Assembly (NCBI RefSeq): GCF_016902445.1
Contig: NZ_JACSNX010000006.1
Span: 1 to 64,000 of the forward strand
From: Oscillibacter valericigenes
GTDB lineage: Bacteria > Bacillota > Clostridia > Oscillospirales > Oscillospiraceae
Reading direction: 5' to 3'
DNA: 64,000 bases
Every line of letters begins with the position of its first letter. Position 1 is the stretch's first letter. A model generated the notes under the pieces. It was not told the DNA's origin and made no database searches. It saw nothing but the letters and a program-made list of their open reading frames with translations. The translations under genes were made by a program, and so were the position numbers. Positions 35,701-47,633 of the stretch are shown here, piece after piece.

Positions 35701-36708
35701 ATGAGTAAAACCACCATTCCCTCCGGCTACCGGATGCCCCTCAGCAACAACGAGCTGCAGCGGGCCATCGAACTGATCCATCAGGAGTTCCAGCACAGCC
35801 TGTGCGTGCGGCTGAACCTCCACCGGGTGTCCGCCCCTCTGTTCGTGGACGGCCGCACCGGCCTGAACGACGACCTCAACGGCGTGGAACGCCCTGTCTC
35901 CTTCGACATTCCCGACGTGGGCACCGACGGGCAGGTGGTCCACTCCCTGGCCAAGTGGAAGCGCCTGGCCCTGAAGCGGTACGAGTTCCCGGAGGGCACC
36001 GGCCTCTACACCAACATGAACGCCATCCGCCGGGATGAGGAGGTGGACAACCTTCACTCCATCTACGTGGATCAGTGGGACTGGGAAAAGCATATCTCTC
36101 CCAAGGACCGGAATTTGCTGTACTTAAAGGAAACTGTGCGGGACATCGTGGGGGCCATCTGCGACACCTCCGCCGCTCTGCGCAACGCCTTCCCTGTCCT
36201 GACCTTCAAGCCGGACCGGGACGTGTATTTCATCACCACCCAGGAGCTGGAGGACCGCTTTCCCGACCTGACCCCCAACGAGCGGGAGCGGGAGATCTGC
36301 CGCAAGCACCGGACTGTGTTCCTGATGCAGATCGGCAAGACCCTGGCCTCCGGCCAGCGCCACGACGGCCGGGCTCCGGACTATGACGACTGGGAGCTGA
36401 ACGGCGACATCCTCATGTGGAATCCCGTGCTGGAGCGGAGCTTTGAGCTGTCCTCCATGGGTATCCGGGTGGATGCCGCGGCTCTGGACCGTCAGCTGAC
36501 CGCGGCAAACTGCAACCAGCGCCGGGAGCTGCCCTTCCACAAGATGCTGCTGAATGGGGAGCTGCCCCAATCCATCGGCGGCGGCATCGGCCAGTCCCGG
36601 CTGTGCATGCTGCTGATCGGCACCTGCCATATCGGCGAGGTGCAGGTGAGCCTGTGGGATGCGGACACGCTGAAGATCTGTGAAGAGGCCGGTGTTACGC
36701 TGCTGTAA
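35701..36708 (+). CDS. asnA: aspartate-ammonia ligase
   Basis: Ammonia-dependent asparagine synthetase, 335 residues, class II synthetase-like fold, with RVSAPLFVDGRTGLNDDLNG near the N-terminus and GGGIGQSRLCMLL near the C-terminus. The gltX-asnA pairing joins two aminoacyl/amino-acid functions. ATG preceded by AGAAAGGA. Confidence 0.95.
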   Translation: MSKTTIPSGYRMPLSNNELQRAIELIHQEFQHSLCVRLNLHRVSAPLFVDGRTGLNDDLNGVERPVSFDIPDVGTDGQVVHSLAKWKRLALKRYEFPEGTGLYTNMNAIRRDEEVDNLHSIYVDQWDWEKHISPKDRNLLYLKETVRDIVGAICDTSAALRNAFPVLTFKPDRDVYFITTQELEDRFPDLTPNEREREICRKHRTVFLMQIGKTLASGQRHDGRAPDYDDWELNGDILMWNPVLERSFELSSMGIRVDAAALDRQLTAANCNQRRELPFHKMLLNGELPQSIGGGIGQSRLCMLLIGTCHIGEVQVSLWDADTLKICEEAGVTLL

Positions 36709-36731
36709 AGGAGAAATACAATACAGAAAAG

Positions 36732-36764
36732 GCCGCCTGCTGCAGAAACAGCAGGCGGCTTTTT
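36732..36764 (+). terminator. terminator of the gltX-asnA operon
   Basis: GCCGCCTGCTG (36732-36742), loop CAGAAA-type, CAGCAGGCGGC (36749-36759), T5. Confidence 0.92.
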
Positions 36765-36790
36765 CCTTTGATAATCCCCAAAAACAGGAG

Positions 36791-36821
36791 CAGCCCCGCC
36801 GGAGAGACCCCGGCAGGGCTG
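36791..36821 (-). terminator. terminator of fprA
   Basis: CAGCCCCGCCGG (36791-36802) with CCGGCAGGGCTG (36810-36821); T-rich on both sides, so it can act in both directions. Confidence 0.8.
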
Positions 36822-36835
36822 TTTTTTGGTCAGGC

Positions 36836-38041
36836 TCAGTGGCGCAGCTCGTCAGCGATGGACTCAGCCAGGCACTCCAGGCTGCGGCGCTGGGCTTCCT
36901 TCACGGAGGACTTCAGCGTCACGGTGCCCTCCATCACCCGCATGTCCTTCATTTCCTCCAGCAGCTTGGTCATCAGCATGCCGGAGCGGGCAGCCCAAGT
37001 TCCGTTTTCAATCAGGGCCACAGAGCGATTCCGCAGCCCGTGGCAGGCCAGGTCCCGCAGGAAGTTCTCCATGGGGGTGTAGATCTCCCCGTTGTATGTA
37101 GCGGAGGCCAGCACCAGATGGCTGCACCGGAAGGCCTCGCTGACCAGGTAGGACACATCGGTGTGGGACACATCGTACAGGGCGATGTTCTGCACGCCCT
37201 TCTCCGCCAGACGGCAGGCCAGGATCTCGGCGGCATTTTCCGTATGGCCATAGATGGAGCCGCAGAAGATGGCCACGGCCCTGTCCTCCGGGGTGTAGGT
37301 GCTCCACAGCTGGTATTTCTCCAGGAACCAGCCAATGTTTTCCCTCCAGATGGGGCCATGGAGGGGGCAGATCATCTGGATGTCCAGTCCGGCGGCCCGC
37401 TTCAGCAGAGACTGGACCTGGGCACCGTACTTGCCCACAATGTTGGTATAATACCGGCGGGCATCATCCAGCCAGTCCCGCTCAAAGTTCACCTGATCGG
37501 CAAAGATGTTGCCGTTCAGGGCGCCGAAAGTACCGAAGGCATCAGCGGAAAACAGGACTTTGTCGGCAGCGTCATAGGTCACCATGACCTCCGGCCAGTG
37601 GACCATGGGCGCCATCAGGAACGTGAAGGTGTGGCGGCCGGTGGTGAGCGTATCCCCCTCCTTTACCACAACGGTGCGGCTGGAGATGTCGCAGTCAAAG
37701 AACTGGCCGATCATGGGAACGGTCTTGGCGTTGGCCACCACCTGAACGTCCGGCCAGCGGCGCAGCAGCTCGCCCAAAGTGGCGCAGTGGTCCGGCTCCA
37801 TATGGTTCACGATCACGTAGTCCAGGGGCCGTCCCGCCAGGGCAAACTCCAGATTCTCAAAGAACCGCTCTCCCACGGCCTTATCCACCGTGTCCAGCAG
37901 CACGGTCTTCTCATCCAGCACCAGATAGGCGTTGTAGCTGACGCCCCGGGGGATGGGGAATACATTTTCAAACTTGGCCAGCCGCCGGTCAGAGGCTCCC
38001 AGCCAATACAGGTCCTCGTGGATGTTCGTCACGCAGTGCAT
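36836..38041 (-). CDS. fprA: FprA-type flavodiiron protein
   Basis: Reduces O2 (and sometimes NO) to protect anaerobic metabolism. The 401 residues have a metallo-beta-lactamase-like diiron domain with ligands H80, E82, D84, H148, D167 and H228, then a flavodoxin domain (FCGSIYGHTENAAEILA, SATYNGEIYTPMENFL). No rubredoxin domain is attached. SD GAAAGGAAG before the ATG. Confidence 0.94.
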   Translation of the reverse strand: MHCVTNIHEDLYWLGASDRRLAKFENVFPIPRGVSYNAYLVLDEKTVLLDTVDKAVGERFFENLEFALAGRPLDYVIVNHMEPDHCATLGELLRRWPDVQVVANAKTVPMIGQFFDCDISSRTVVVKEGDTLTTGRHTFTFLMAPMVHWPEVMVTYDAADKVLFSADAFGTFGALNGNIFADQVNFERDWLDDARRYYTNIVGKYGAQVQSLLKRAAGLDIQMICPLHGPIWRENIGWFLEKYQLWSTYTPEDRAVAIFCGSIYGHTENAAEILACRLAEKGVQNIALYDVSHTDVSYLVSEAFRCSHLVLASATYNGEIYTPMENFLRDLACHGLRNRSVALIENGTWAARSGMLMTKLLEEMKDMRVMEGTVTLKSSVKEAQRRSLECLAESIADELRH

Positions 38042-38076
38042 AGTATGATTTCTTCCTTTCTAATGCGCAGAGCGCA

Positions 38077-38114
38077 GCAAAGCGGTGTAGCATTGATATC
38101 CTACACCGCTTTGC
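38077..38114. terminator. strong hairpin between ntpD and fprA
   Basis: GCAAAGCGGTGTAG (38077-38090) with CTACACCGCTTTGC (38101-38114): 14 perfect pairs, 10-nt loop, no T-tract on the minus strand. It marks the end of the V-ATPase operon or stabilises its 3' end. Confidence 0.6.
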
Positions 38115-38122
38115 GCATTTCG

Positions 38123-38815
38123 TCAAGTCTTGCGGAACTGCTCCAGGGCCTCCGCGTCCCGTTTTCTCTGCTCCTCGATGGACTGCTGCAGCAGCATATC
38201 CTTCACCTTCATCAACCGGGTAGTGGTGGCGCGGTCGTTCTCGTCCAGCTTCATGGTGATATACCGGATGGAGTCTTGGGTGTTGGGAATCACCACATAC
38301 TCCAGCGCGTTCACCCGGCGGCGGGTCTTTTCGATCTCCTCCGCCATCAGCTGGGCAGCCTTCTCCACCTCTGCCAGCTTCAGCATCTTTCGGAACACCT
38401 TTCCCAGAGCGTCCACCGCCGTGTCCAGCTCACCGGAGGTGGCGGCGAAGCCGTAGGGGTAGATGTCCGCGTCGGACCGGGTCTGGGTCTGGAAGTCATA
38501 CACAGGCACATTGACCGACATGATATTCTTGGTGGTCTGCGTCAGCTTCACGCTCTGCTTGGGGTACAGCAGAGCCTGCTCCAGGGCCTGGGAGCTCATC
38601 AGGGCGGAGGCCACGGTAAAGGCGCCGTGGACCGTCATCAGCTCCTCCTCCACCTCCTGCCGGAGGGCGCGGACCTCCCGGACCGTGTCCAGGAACTGCT
38701 TCATCAGCTCGTCCCGCTTGTCTTTGAGCAATTTATGGCCCCGCTGGGCGGTGCGCAGCTTCCCCTTCAGGCGGGTGAGCTCCATCCGGGTGGGGTTGAC
38801 CGTGATATTGGGCAT
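38123..38815 (-). CDS. ntpD: V-type ATP synthase subunit D
   Basis: Central rotor stalk subunit, 230 residues, predominantly long coiled helices (about 5-75 and 125-215) with the usual NPTRMELTRLKGKLRTAQRGHKLLKDKRDEL region (part quoted). The ATG at 38815 is preceded by GGAAGGAAG; a GTG three codons upstream is an alternative. Confidence 0.95.
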   Translation of the reverse strand: MPNITVNPTRMELTRLKGKLRTAQRGHKLLKDKRDELMKQFLDTVREVRALRQEVEEELMTVHGAFTVASALMSSQALEQALLYPKQSVKLTQTTKNIMSVNVPVYDFQTQTRSDADIYPYGFAATSGELDTAVDALGKVFRKMLKLAEVEKAAQLMAEEIEKTRRRVNALEYVVIPNTQDSIRYITMKLDENDRATTTRLMKVKDMLLQQSIEEQRKRDAEALEQFRKT

Positions 38816-38848
38816 AGCAATCACTTCCTTCCAGCCGTACCCATCGGG

Positions 38849-38985
38849 GCCCCGCGATCAGCGGGGCGGCGCTTTTGCGCCGTGCCAAGCGTTTTTGCCA
38901 ATGGCAAAAACCTTGCCGAAGGGCACATTCACTGTGCCCAAGGATCTTCAAAATCCAAGGGTACCCAGAAGGAGCTCACTGCTCC
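38849..38985 (-). repeat. hairpin array between ntpB and ntpD
   Basis: The 160-bp gap contains consecutive hairpins: GCCCCGC (38849-38855) with GCGGGGC (38861-38867); GGCGC (38868-38872) with GCGCC (38877-38881); GTTTTTGCC (38891-38899) with GGCAAAAAC (38903-38911); GGGCACA (38921-38927) with TGTGCCC (38933-38939); and GGAGC (38971-38975) with GCTCC (38981-38985) across the ntpB stop. No T-tract follows in the direction of transcription. Confidence 0.6.
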
Positions 38986-40358
38986 TTTTGGGGCCAATAC
39001 TTTTCGATATACTCCGGCTTGATGCGTTTGAGCTCGCTCTTGGGCAGGATGCTCAGCAGCTCCCAGCCCAGGTCCAGCGTCTCCTCGATGGAACGGTTCT
39101 CCTCATAGCCCTGGTTCACATACCGCCGCTCGAACTCGTCGGCGAATTTGGCGTACAGCAGGTCCGTGGGCGTCAGGGCAGCCTCGCCCAGGATGCTCAT
39201 CAGCTCCTTGTTGTCCTTGCCGGTGGAGTAGGCGGCGAACAGCTGGTTCATGGTGTCGGCGTGATCCTCCCGGGTCCTGCCCTTGCCGATGCCCTTATCC
39301 TTCAGACGGCTCAGGGACGGCAGCACGTCCACCGGCGGGTGGATGCCCTGGCGGTACAGCGCCCGGCTCAGGATGATCTGCCCCTCGGTAATATAACCCG
39401 TCAGGTCCGGGATGGGGTGGGTCTTGTCATCCTCCGGCATGGTAAGGATGGGGATCAGCGTGATGGAGCCGGGCTTGCCCAGCTGACGGCCCGCCCGTTC
39501 GTAGATGGTGGCCAGGTTCGTGTACAGGTAGCCTGGGAAGCCCCGCCTGCCGGGGACCTCCTTCTTGGCGGCGGAGACCTCCCGCAGGGCCTCGGCGTAG
39601 TTGGTGATGTCGGTCATGATGACCAGTACATGCATATCCTTCTCAAAGGCCAGATACTCGGCGGCGGTCAGGGCCATCCGGGGGGTGGCGATGCGCTCCA
39701 CTGCCGGGTCGTTGGCCAGATTGGAGAACATGACCGTCCGGTCGATGGCGCCGGTGCGCTTGAACTCGCTGACGAAGAACTCCGACTCCTCGAAGGTGAT
39801 GCCGATGGCGGCAAACACCACGGCGAACTTGGAGGTGTCGTCCCCCAGCACCTTGGCCTGCCGGGCGATCTGGGCCGCCAGATTGGCGTGGGGCAGGCCG
39901 GAGCCGGAGAAGATGGGAAGCTTCTGCCCACGGACCAGGGTGTTCAGCCCGTCGATGGTGCTGACGCCGGTCTGAATGAACTCGTTGGGGTAGTCCCGGG
40001 CCGCCGGGTTCATGGGCAGGCCGTTGATGTCCCGGTACTCCTCCGCCAGGATGTCGGGCCCGCCGTCGATGGGCCGGCCCATACCGTTGAACACCCTGCC
40101 CAGCATGTCGGCGGACACGCCCAGCTGCAGGGGGTGGCCCAGGAAGCGGACCTTGGCGTCGGCCAGGTTGATGCCGGCGGCAGACTCGAACAGCTGGACC
40201 ACGGCGGTGTCGCCGTTGACCTCCAGCACCTGGCCCCGGCGGACGGAGCCGTCGTGGAGCTCCACCTCCACCAGCTCGTCATAGGTGACGCCCTCGACCA
40301 TGCGGACGATCATCAGGGGGCTGGCGATCTCCTCGACCGTTCTGTATTCCCGGATCAT
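38976..40358 (-). CDS. ntpB: V-type ATP synthase subunit B
   Basis: Non-catalytic nucleotide-binding subunit of the A3B3 head, 460 residues, with the [16 protein letters not shown] region in place of a Walker A and [17 protein letters not shown]. Its ATG overlaps the ntpA stop. Confidence 0.96.
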   Translation of the reverse strand: MIREYRTVEEIASPLMIVRMVEGVTYDELVEVELHDGSVRRGQVLEVNGDTAVVQLFESAAGINLADAKVRFLGHPLQLGVSADMLGRVFNGMGRPIDGGPDILAEEYRDINGLPMNPAARDYPNEFIQTGVSTIDGLNTLVRGQKLPIFSGSGLPHANLAAQIARQAKVLGDDTSKFAVVFAAIGITFEESEFFVSEFKRTGAIDRTVMFSNLANDPAVERIATPRMALTAAEYLAFEKDMHVLVIMTDITNYAEALREVSAAKKEVPGRRGFPGYLYTNLATIYERAGRQLGKPGSITLIPILTMPEDDKTHPIPDLTGYITEGQIILSRALYRQGIHPPVDVLPSLSRLKDKGIGKGRTREDHADTMNQLFAAYSTGKDNKELMSILGEAALTPTDLLYAKFADEFERRYVNQGYEENRSIEETLDLGWELLSILPKSELKRIKPEYIEKYWPQKEQ

Positions 40359-42127
40359 GCGTCCTCCCCTCCTTCCTCCGCGATGGCAGTAATCTCCTGC
40401 TCCATCTCGGCGGAGATCTGCTCATAGACCTGCTGATATTCCTCCACCGGCACGCTCTTGGCCCGGCCCAGCTTCTCCCGGGCGGGGATGGCGAAGAGCT
40501 TGCCCACGGCCGCGCCCTTGGCGATGGCCTCCCGGCACAGCTGGTCGTACCGCAGGATCATGGCCAGCAGCTTTTCCTGCCGGTCATAGCTGGAATAGCC
40601 GTCCACGTCCGTGAAGGCGTTCTGCTGCAGGAAGTCCTCCCGCACCATCCGGGCGGTCTCCAGCGTCAGCTGGTCCGCCGGGGACAGGGCGTCCTTGCCC
40701 ACCAGCTGGACGATCTCGTTGAGGCTGGCCTCCTGCTGCAGGATGCTCATGGCCTTGCCGCGGTCCTCCAGGAATTCCGGCCCCAGGTTCTCGTCGAACC
40801 AGGGCTTCAGGGAGTCCAGATACAGGGAGTAGGAGTTCAGCCAGTTGATGGCCGGGAAGTGGCGCTTGTAGGCGAGAGACGAATCCAGCGCCCAGAAGAC
40901 CTTGACGATCCGCATGGTGGCCTGGGCCACGGGCTCGGACAGGTCGCCGCCGGGCGGCGACACGGCGCCCACGGCTGTCAGGCTGCCCCGGCGGTCGTCG
41001 GAGCCGATGCAGGCCACGCTGCCGGCCCGCTCATAGAACTGGGCAAGGCGGGAGGCCAGGTAGGCGGGATAGCCCTCCTCGCCGGGCATCTCCTCCAGCC
41101 GGCCGGACATCTCCCGCAGGGCCTCCGCCCAGCGGGAGGTGGAGTCGGCGATGACCGCCACGTCATAGCCCATGTCCCGGAAGTACTCCGCGATGGTGAT
41201 GCCGGTGTAGACGCTGGCCTCCCGGGCGGCCACGGGCATATCGGAGGTGTTGGCGATCAGCACCGTCCGCTTCATCAGAGACTCGCCGGTGCGGGGGTCC
41301 TTCAGCTCCGGGAACTCCCGCAGCACGTCCGTCATCTCGTTCCCCCGCTCGCCGCAGCCGATGTAGACCACGATGTCCACGTCCGACCACTTGGCCAGCT
41401 GGTGCTGTACCACGGTCTTGCCGGAGCCGAAGGGCCCGGGCACGGCGGCGGTACCGCCCTTGGCGATGGGGAACATGGTGTCGATGACCCGCTGGCCGGA
41501 GCACAGGGGCCGCTTGGGGGGATACTTGTGCTTATAGGGCCGCCCCACCCGGACCGGCCACTTCTGCACCATGGTCAGGGGCACGTCCTCCCCCTTGTCG
41601 GTGCGGAGGGTGGCCACGGTCTCCTCCACGGTGAAGGAGCCGCTCTGGATCTCCGTGATGGTGCCGCTCAGATTGGGGGGCACCATGATCTTGTGGAGCA
41701 CCACCGGCGTCTCCGGCACGGTGCCGATCACGTCGCCGCCCACCACCTTCGTGCCGGGGGTGACCGCGGCGGTGAAGTCCCACTGCTTCTCCCGGTCCAG
41801 GGCGGGGACCTCCACGCCCCGGGTGATGTTGGCCCCCACCTTCTCCACGATCTTCTCCAGGGGCCGCTGGATGCCGTCGTAGATGCCCTCGATCATGCCG
41901 GGGCCCAGCTCCACACTCATGGGGGCGCCGGTGGTGACCACCTCCGCCCCCGGCCCCAGGCCGGAGGTCTCCTCGTACACCTGGATGGAGGCGGAGTCCC
42001 CCTTCATAGTCAGGATCTCGCCGATCAGATGCTGGGGGCCCACACGGACCACGTCGGACATATTGGCGTCCGCCAGGCCCGTGGCCACCACCAGCGGTCC
42101 GGATACCTTTACGATCTTACCGCTCAA
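40355..42127 (-). CDS. ntpA: V-type ATP synthase subunit A (catalytic)
   Basis: Catalytic subunit, 590 residues, Walker A GPFGSGKT (231-238), the A-type insert domain (about 110-200) and [21 protein letters not shown]. It is separated from ntpF by a 241-bp gap filled with hairpins, the only long gap before the A3B3 head genes. Confidence 0.97.
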   Translation of the reverse strand: MSGKIVKVSGPLVVATGLADANMSDVVRVGPQHLIGEILTMKGDSASIQVYEETSGLGPGAEVVTTGAPMSVELGPGMIEGIYDGIQRPLEKIVEKVGANITRGVEVPALDREKQWDFTAAVTPGTKVVGGDVIGTVPETPVVLHKIMVPPNLSGTITEIQSGSFTVEETVATLRTDKGEDVPLTMVQKWPVRVGRPYKHKYPPKRPLCSGQRVIDTMFPIAKGGTAAVPGPFGSGKTVVQHQLAKWSDVDIVVYIGCGERGNEMTDVLREFPELKDPRTGESLMKRTVLIANTSDMPVAAREASVYTGITIAEYFRDMGYDVAVIADSTSRWAEALREMSGRLEEMPGEEGYPAYLASRLAQFYERAGSVACIGSDDRRGSLTAVGAVSPPGGDLSEPVAQATMRIVKVFWALDSSLAYKRHFPAINWLNSYSLYLDSLKPWFDENLGPEFLEDRGKAMSILQQEASLNEIVQLVGKDALSPADQLTLETARMVREDFLQQNAFTDVDGYSSYDRQEKLLAMILRYDQLCREAIAKGAAVGKLFAIPAREKLGRAKSVPVEEYQQVYEQISAEMEQEITAIAEEGGEDA

Positions 42128-42192
42128 ACTCGCTCAACCTTCTTTCAAACCAGTTTCGCCAGAAGGAATCGGCCCACTTGGGAAAAGGGCCA

Positions 42193-42372
42193 GGAAAAGC
42201 GCCGCTTTTCCGGTTCTTCCGCCGTCAGGCGGAAGAAGAATTTCCAATCATTTTCGGCAGGGCGTGTACCTGCCGAAAATACCCCGACCCGTGCGTCCTT
42301 GGGACGCACACACCAGTGACCGATGTCACTGGTGGTTGGGGGTGTAAGGGGGGGAGCCTGCTCCCCCTTTAC
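42193..42372 (-). repeat. hairpin array between ntpF and ntpA
   Basis: Consecutive perfect or near-perfect inverted repeats: GGAAAAGC 42193-42200 with 42204-42211; TTCTTCCGCC 42214-42223 with 42228-42237; ATTTTCGGCAGG 42250-42261 with 42269-42280 (12 bp); GTGCGTCC 42291-42298 with 42302-42309; ACCAGTGAC 42312-42320 with 42325-42333; and an imperfect GTAAGGGGG/CCCCCTTTAC pair at 42343-42372 overlapping the ntpF stop. Five or six hairpins in 180 bp of operon-internal RNA. Confidence 0.7.
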
Positions 42373-42689
42373 AGAATATCCGCGCCCACCGCTCTTTGAA
42401 TGGAGCGTTTGATGTTTTCCATGCCGATGCCAAGGGAGCCCTCCCGGCCGGGGATCAGGATGATGGCGGGCCGCAGCTCGTCCTTGTACCGATCCAGCAC
42501 ATCCGGCAGATCCTTTGCCAGCTGCTCCGTCAGGTAGATGATGCCGCAGTCGCCGCTCTTCGCCAGCTCCCGAATGGTCTCACGGGCCTCCTCCGGGGCC
42601 GTGACGGGGTACGTCTCCAGCCCCAGGGCCCGGAAACCCATGACGGATTCCCAGTCGCCGACGGCGGCGATCCGATATGTGACTGCCAT
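42369..42689 (-). CDS. ntpG: V-type ATP synthase subunit F
   Basis: 106-residue Rossmann-like central-stalk subunit (AAVGDWESVMGFRALGLE, CGIIYLTEQLA, ending IQRAVGADIL). In the Enterococcus hirae naming this is NtpG; elsewhere subunit F. Follows subunit C by 12 bp. Confidence 0.93.
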   Translation of the reverse strand: MAVTYRIAAVGDWESVMGFRALGLETYPVTAPEEARETIRELAKSGDCGIIYLTEQLAKDLPDVLDRYKDELRPAIILIPGREGSLGIGMENIKRSIQRAVGADIL

Positions 42690-42701
42690 CTCGCCGCCTC
42701 C

Positions 42702-43712
42702 TTACAGATAACTCGCCCGCAGGCGGGTCCGGATCACAGCCGGGTCGATCCCAGCCATCCGGCCCATCAGCACGATGCGGAGATTCGTGTACTCCGTCTC
42801 CCGCGCTGCCAGGTACCCCACCAGCGGAGCCTCGCCGAAGGGCACGTACCGGGCACCTGCCAGATAGTCCCCCAGGGCGTCGTCACACCGCTTTTCAAAC
42901 TCTGTCAGCGGTCCGCCGCTCAGGGCATCAGCCCCTGCCTCCGCCGCGGTGCGGAACCGGGTGGCACCGTACAGATCCCGCAGTCCGGTCCCGCCGCCGG
43001 AGGCGGCTTTCAGCACCGCGTCCGGGGAGATCTCTCCCCCCTCCAGCAGCACGCCCAGGAGAAAGTCGGTGCCCTTCCCCATCCGCAGCGTCCGCACAGC
43101 CGTCCGCAGGTTCACCGCGTCGATCTGCACAGCCACATAGCCCCGGAGGAACGCGCTGCCGGTGGCATCCGCCAGATCGGCCATATCCCGGTAGGCAGCC
43201 CGGTCCAGCACGATGTCGCTGAGCTGAGGATCCCGGGTGGTCTCCAGCACCTGCCGAGCCTCCGCCACAGCGGCGGCCAGAGGCTCCGGCAGCTTTTCCA
43301 GCTCCCGCTCCCGGACGGCCTCCGCCAGATCGGCGGCGGGCACCCGTCCCATATCCATCAGCATGTGGTCCGCAGGGACGCCCATGACCTCCGCCTTCAG
43401 CAGGGCCTTGACGTTGTGATAGTCGTATTTGATCTTGAACAGCTCCAGATACCGCTTGTCCGGCATCCCCTCCGCCAGGTCGGCCATGGTATCCTCCCGG
43501 ACGGCGGCCAGCGCCGCATCCATGGTCTCCGGCCGTGCGGCATCCAGCTGGGGATAGCCCCACTCCTGCAGGAGCTTTGCCGCCTCTTCACCGGTCTTGG
43601 CCTCCAGGATCTGTTCCAGACGTTCTTCGGTCAGAAGCCTGGTCTCCAGCGATTTCACCCGGGTGGAGATCACCAGATAGTCCGTGTCCCGGATGGTCTG
43701 TTTCCTTGCCAA
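42702..43712 (-). CDS. ntpC: V-type ATP synthase subunit C
   Basis: 336-residue helical subunit (AtpC/d-type) that sits on the membrane ring and holds the central stalk. It begins with YLVISTRVKSLETRLLTEE and ends IDPAVIRTRLRASYL, as in the family. Confidence 0.93.
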   Translation of the reverse strand: MARKQTIRDTDYLVISTRVKSLETRLLTEERLEQILEAKTGEEAAKLLQEWGYPQLDAARPETMDAALAAVREDTMADLAEGMPDKRYLELFKIKYDYHNVKALLKAEVMGVPADHMLMDMGRVPAADLAEAVRERELEKLPEPLAAAVAEARQVLETTRDPQLSDIVLDRAAYRDMADLADATGSAFLRGYVAVQIDAVNLRTAVRTLRMGKGTDFLLGVLLEGGEISPDAVLKAASGGGTGLRDLYGATRFRTAAEAGADALSGGPLTEFEKRCDDALGDYLAGARYVPFGEAPLVGYLAARETEYTNLRIVLMGRMAGIDPAVIRTRLRASYL

Positions 43713-43725
43713 GCCGCCTCCCCCC

Positions 43726-44412
43726 TTACGTCTCCGGGAACAGCAGCTTCGCCACCGCTCCCGCAGTCTGCTCCCGCTCGGACCGGATCATGGCATCAAA
43801 GGTGCAGTTGACCTCGATCCGTCCGTTTTTCAGGATGAAGCCGCCCTGCATGGGCCGGGTCTCCTCCGATAGGGTCAGCATGGCTGTGCCCTGAGCAAAC
43901 GCGCTGACATTAGCCGCTACCTTGTTCAGGAAGCTGGCCACCGCACCGTCCCCCAGGGGCAGCTCCGGTGCCGCCGCTCTGGCCAGCAGGTCGTTGGCCC
44001 GGGACACCGCAGCCCTTCCTGCTTCCTCCCTGTCCTCCGGAGAAAAGACGACCTCTTCTTTCCCGGTGGAGGAGGCACGGACCAGCATCGCCGCCAGCAG
44101 ATCCACATACTGCTCCTTCGGCAGGGCGCGGAGCTTCTCCAGTGCCCGCTGATAGGCCTGCTCCACCATCTCCTGCTTCACAGTCAGCAGAGACTTGCGG
44201 GCCTCCATCTGAGCCGCGCTGACAAGGCGCTCCTCCCGCTCCGCCGCGGCCTTCTGGCTGCGGACCAGCAGGTCGGCGTCTTCAGCCGCCGCCTGGGAGC
44301 GGTACTTGGCCGCAATGGCCTCCGCCTGCGCATGGGCGTCCCCCAGGATGCGGTCGATCTCCGCCTGGGTGTCCGCATCGATCCGCGCCGTGATCTTTTC
44401 GATTCCATTCAT
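43726..44412 (-). CDS. ntpE: V-type ATP synthase subunit E
   Basis: Peripheral stalk subunit, 228 residues, N-terminal long helix with Ala/Glu/Gln-rich coiled coil (about 1-110) and the globular C-terminal domain ending GAVAKLLFPET. Pairs with the G/H-type subunit encoded at 46885. Confidence 0.92.
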   Translation of the reverse strand: MNGIEKITARIDADTQAEIDRILGDAHAQAEAIAAKYRSQAAAEDADLLVRSQKAAAEREERLVSAAQMEARKSLLTVKQEMVEQAYQRALEKLRALPKEQYVDLLAAMLVRASSTGKEEVVFSPEDREEAGRAAVSRANDLLARAAAPELPLGDGAVASFLNKVAANVSAFAQGTAMLTLSEETRPMQGGFILKNGRIEVNCTFDAMIRSEREQTAGAVAKLLFPET

Positions 44413-44455
44413 CGCGTGTCACCGCCTTTCCGTCTTGGTGCCGTGGAATGGCCCG

Positions 44456-46883
<2,428 letters not shown>

Positions 46884-46884
46884 G

Positions 46885-47199
46885 TCAGTCTTTCACAACC
46901 CTTCCGACGATGAGATCGGCGGCCGCGTCCAGCCGGCTCTCCGCCTCCCGGCGCAGGGTCTCTCCCTCCGCCTGGGCGGCCCGGCTGATCTCGTCCCCTT
47001 TGGCCTCTGCTCTGGTCTCCGCCTGCCGGAGCAGCTCCCGGCCCCGGTCCGCCGCCGCAGCCCGCGTCTGCTGTAAGAGCGCAAGACCGTCCCGCTGGGC
47101 GTCGGCGATGATCTGTTTCGCCTTTGCTTCTGCGGCTGTCTTGCGCTCCCGGTTTTCAGCCTCTACCTGTGTGATGTTCTCGATCACTTCCAATGGCAT
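46885..47199 (-). CDS. V-type ATP synthase subunit G/H
   Basis: 104-residue, almost wholly helical, Ala/Glu/Arg-rich coiled-coil protein (EAENRERKTAAEAKAKQIIADA, part quoted) ending DLIVGRVVKD. It is the peripheral stalk partner of subunit E (NtpF/AhaH type). First gene of the operon. Confidence 0.9.
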   Translation of the reverse strand: MPLEVIENITQVEAENRERKTAAEAKAKQIIADAQRDGLALLQQTRAAAADRGRELLRQAETRAEAKGDEISRAAQAEGETLRREAESRLDAAADLIVGRVVKD

Positions 47200-47339
47200 T
47201 TCACTTCACCTTCTCTCCGTCTGCAATATCCCCTTTGCTTTTCAGTCCTCTCTGGGGTCGTGTCAATAGGTTCTCCGGAATGTGGGCCCGCCTCTCGGCC
47301 GGCCGGCGGAAATGCGTGGGTGTCTCTCAAGATAATTTT

Positions 47340-47368
47340 AGTATAGGTTCTCCGTTCCGCCAATGCAA
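47340..47368 (-). promoter_or_regulatory. sigma-A promoter of the V-ATPase operon
   Basis: On the minus strand TTGCAT (47363-47368), 17 bp, TATACT (47340-47345); leader of about 130 nt to the first ATG. Confidence 0.8.
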
Positions 47369-47524
47369 GGAAATTTTGCACAGATTTTCCGGTTTCTTTC
47401 TTTTGCACAAACTTTTTTCGAAAAAATCTATATATGCAACATATAAAATCACGCAAACGTATCCATTTCGTGAAAATCAGAGAAATAGTTTATAATTTAA
47501 CGCTGTTTTTGGCATTGCGCATCC

Positions 47525-47554
47525 ACGAAAAAACCGGCCTTCCTTCACCGGTTT
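47525..47554 (-). terminator. terminator of the coiled-coil gene
   Basis: AAACCGG (47531-47537) with CCGGTTT (47548-47554); on the minus strand followed by T6. About 80 bp past the stop. Confidence 0.75.
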
Positions 47555-47633
47555 CAGCGATAGGTTCTCATGCAGCGGCGGATTCTATACAGCGCGGATG
47601 CAGAGAGAGCCGGGTCCCTGCCCGGCTCCTCTG

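Larger units (their letters stand above)
47200..47633. other. intergenic region between V-ATPase operon and coiled-coil gene
   Basis: 434 bp without a gene. It holds the ntp promoter (47340-47368), an AT-rich upstream stretch (about 47400-47520) and the terminator of the minus-strand gene at 47634. A second GC hairpin lies at 47607-47614 with 47621-47628. Confidence 0.7.
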
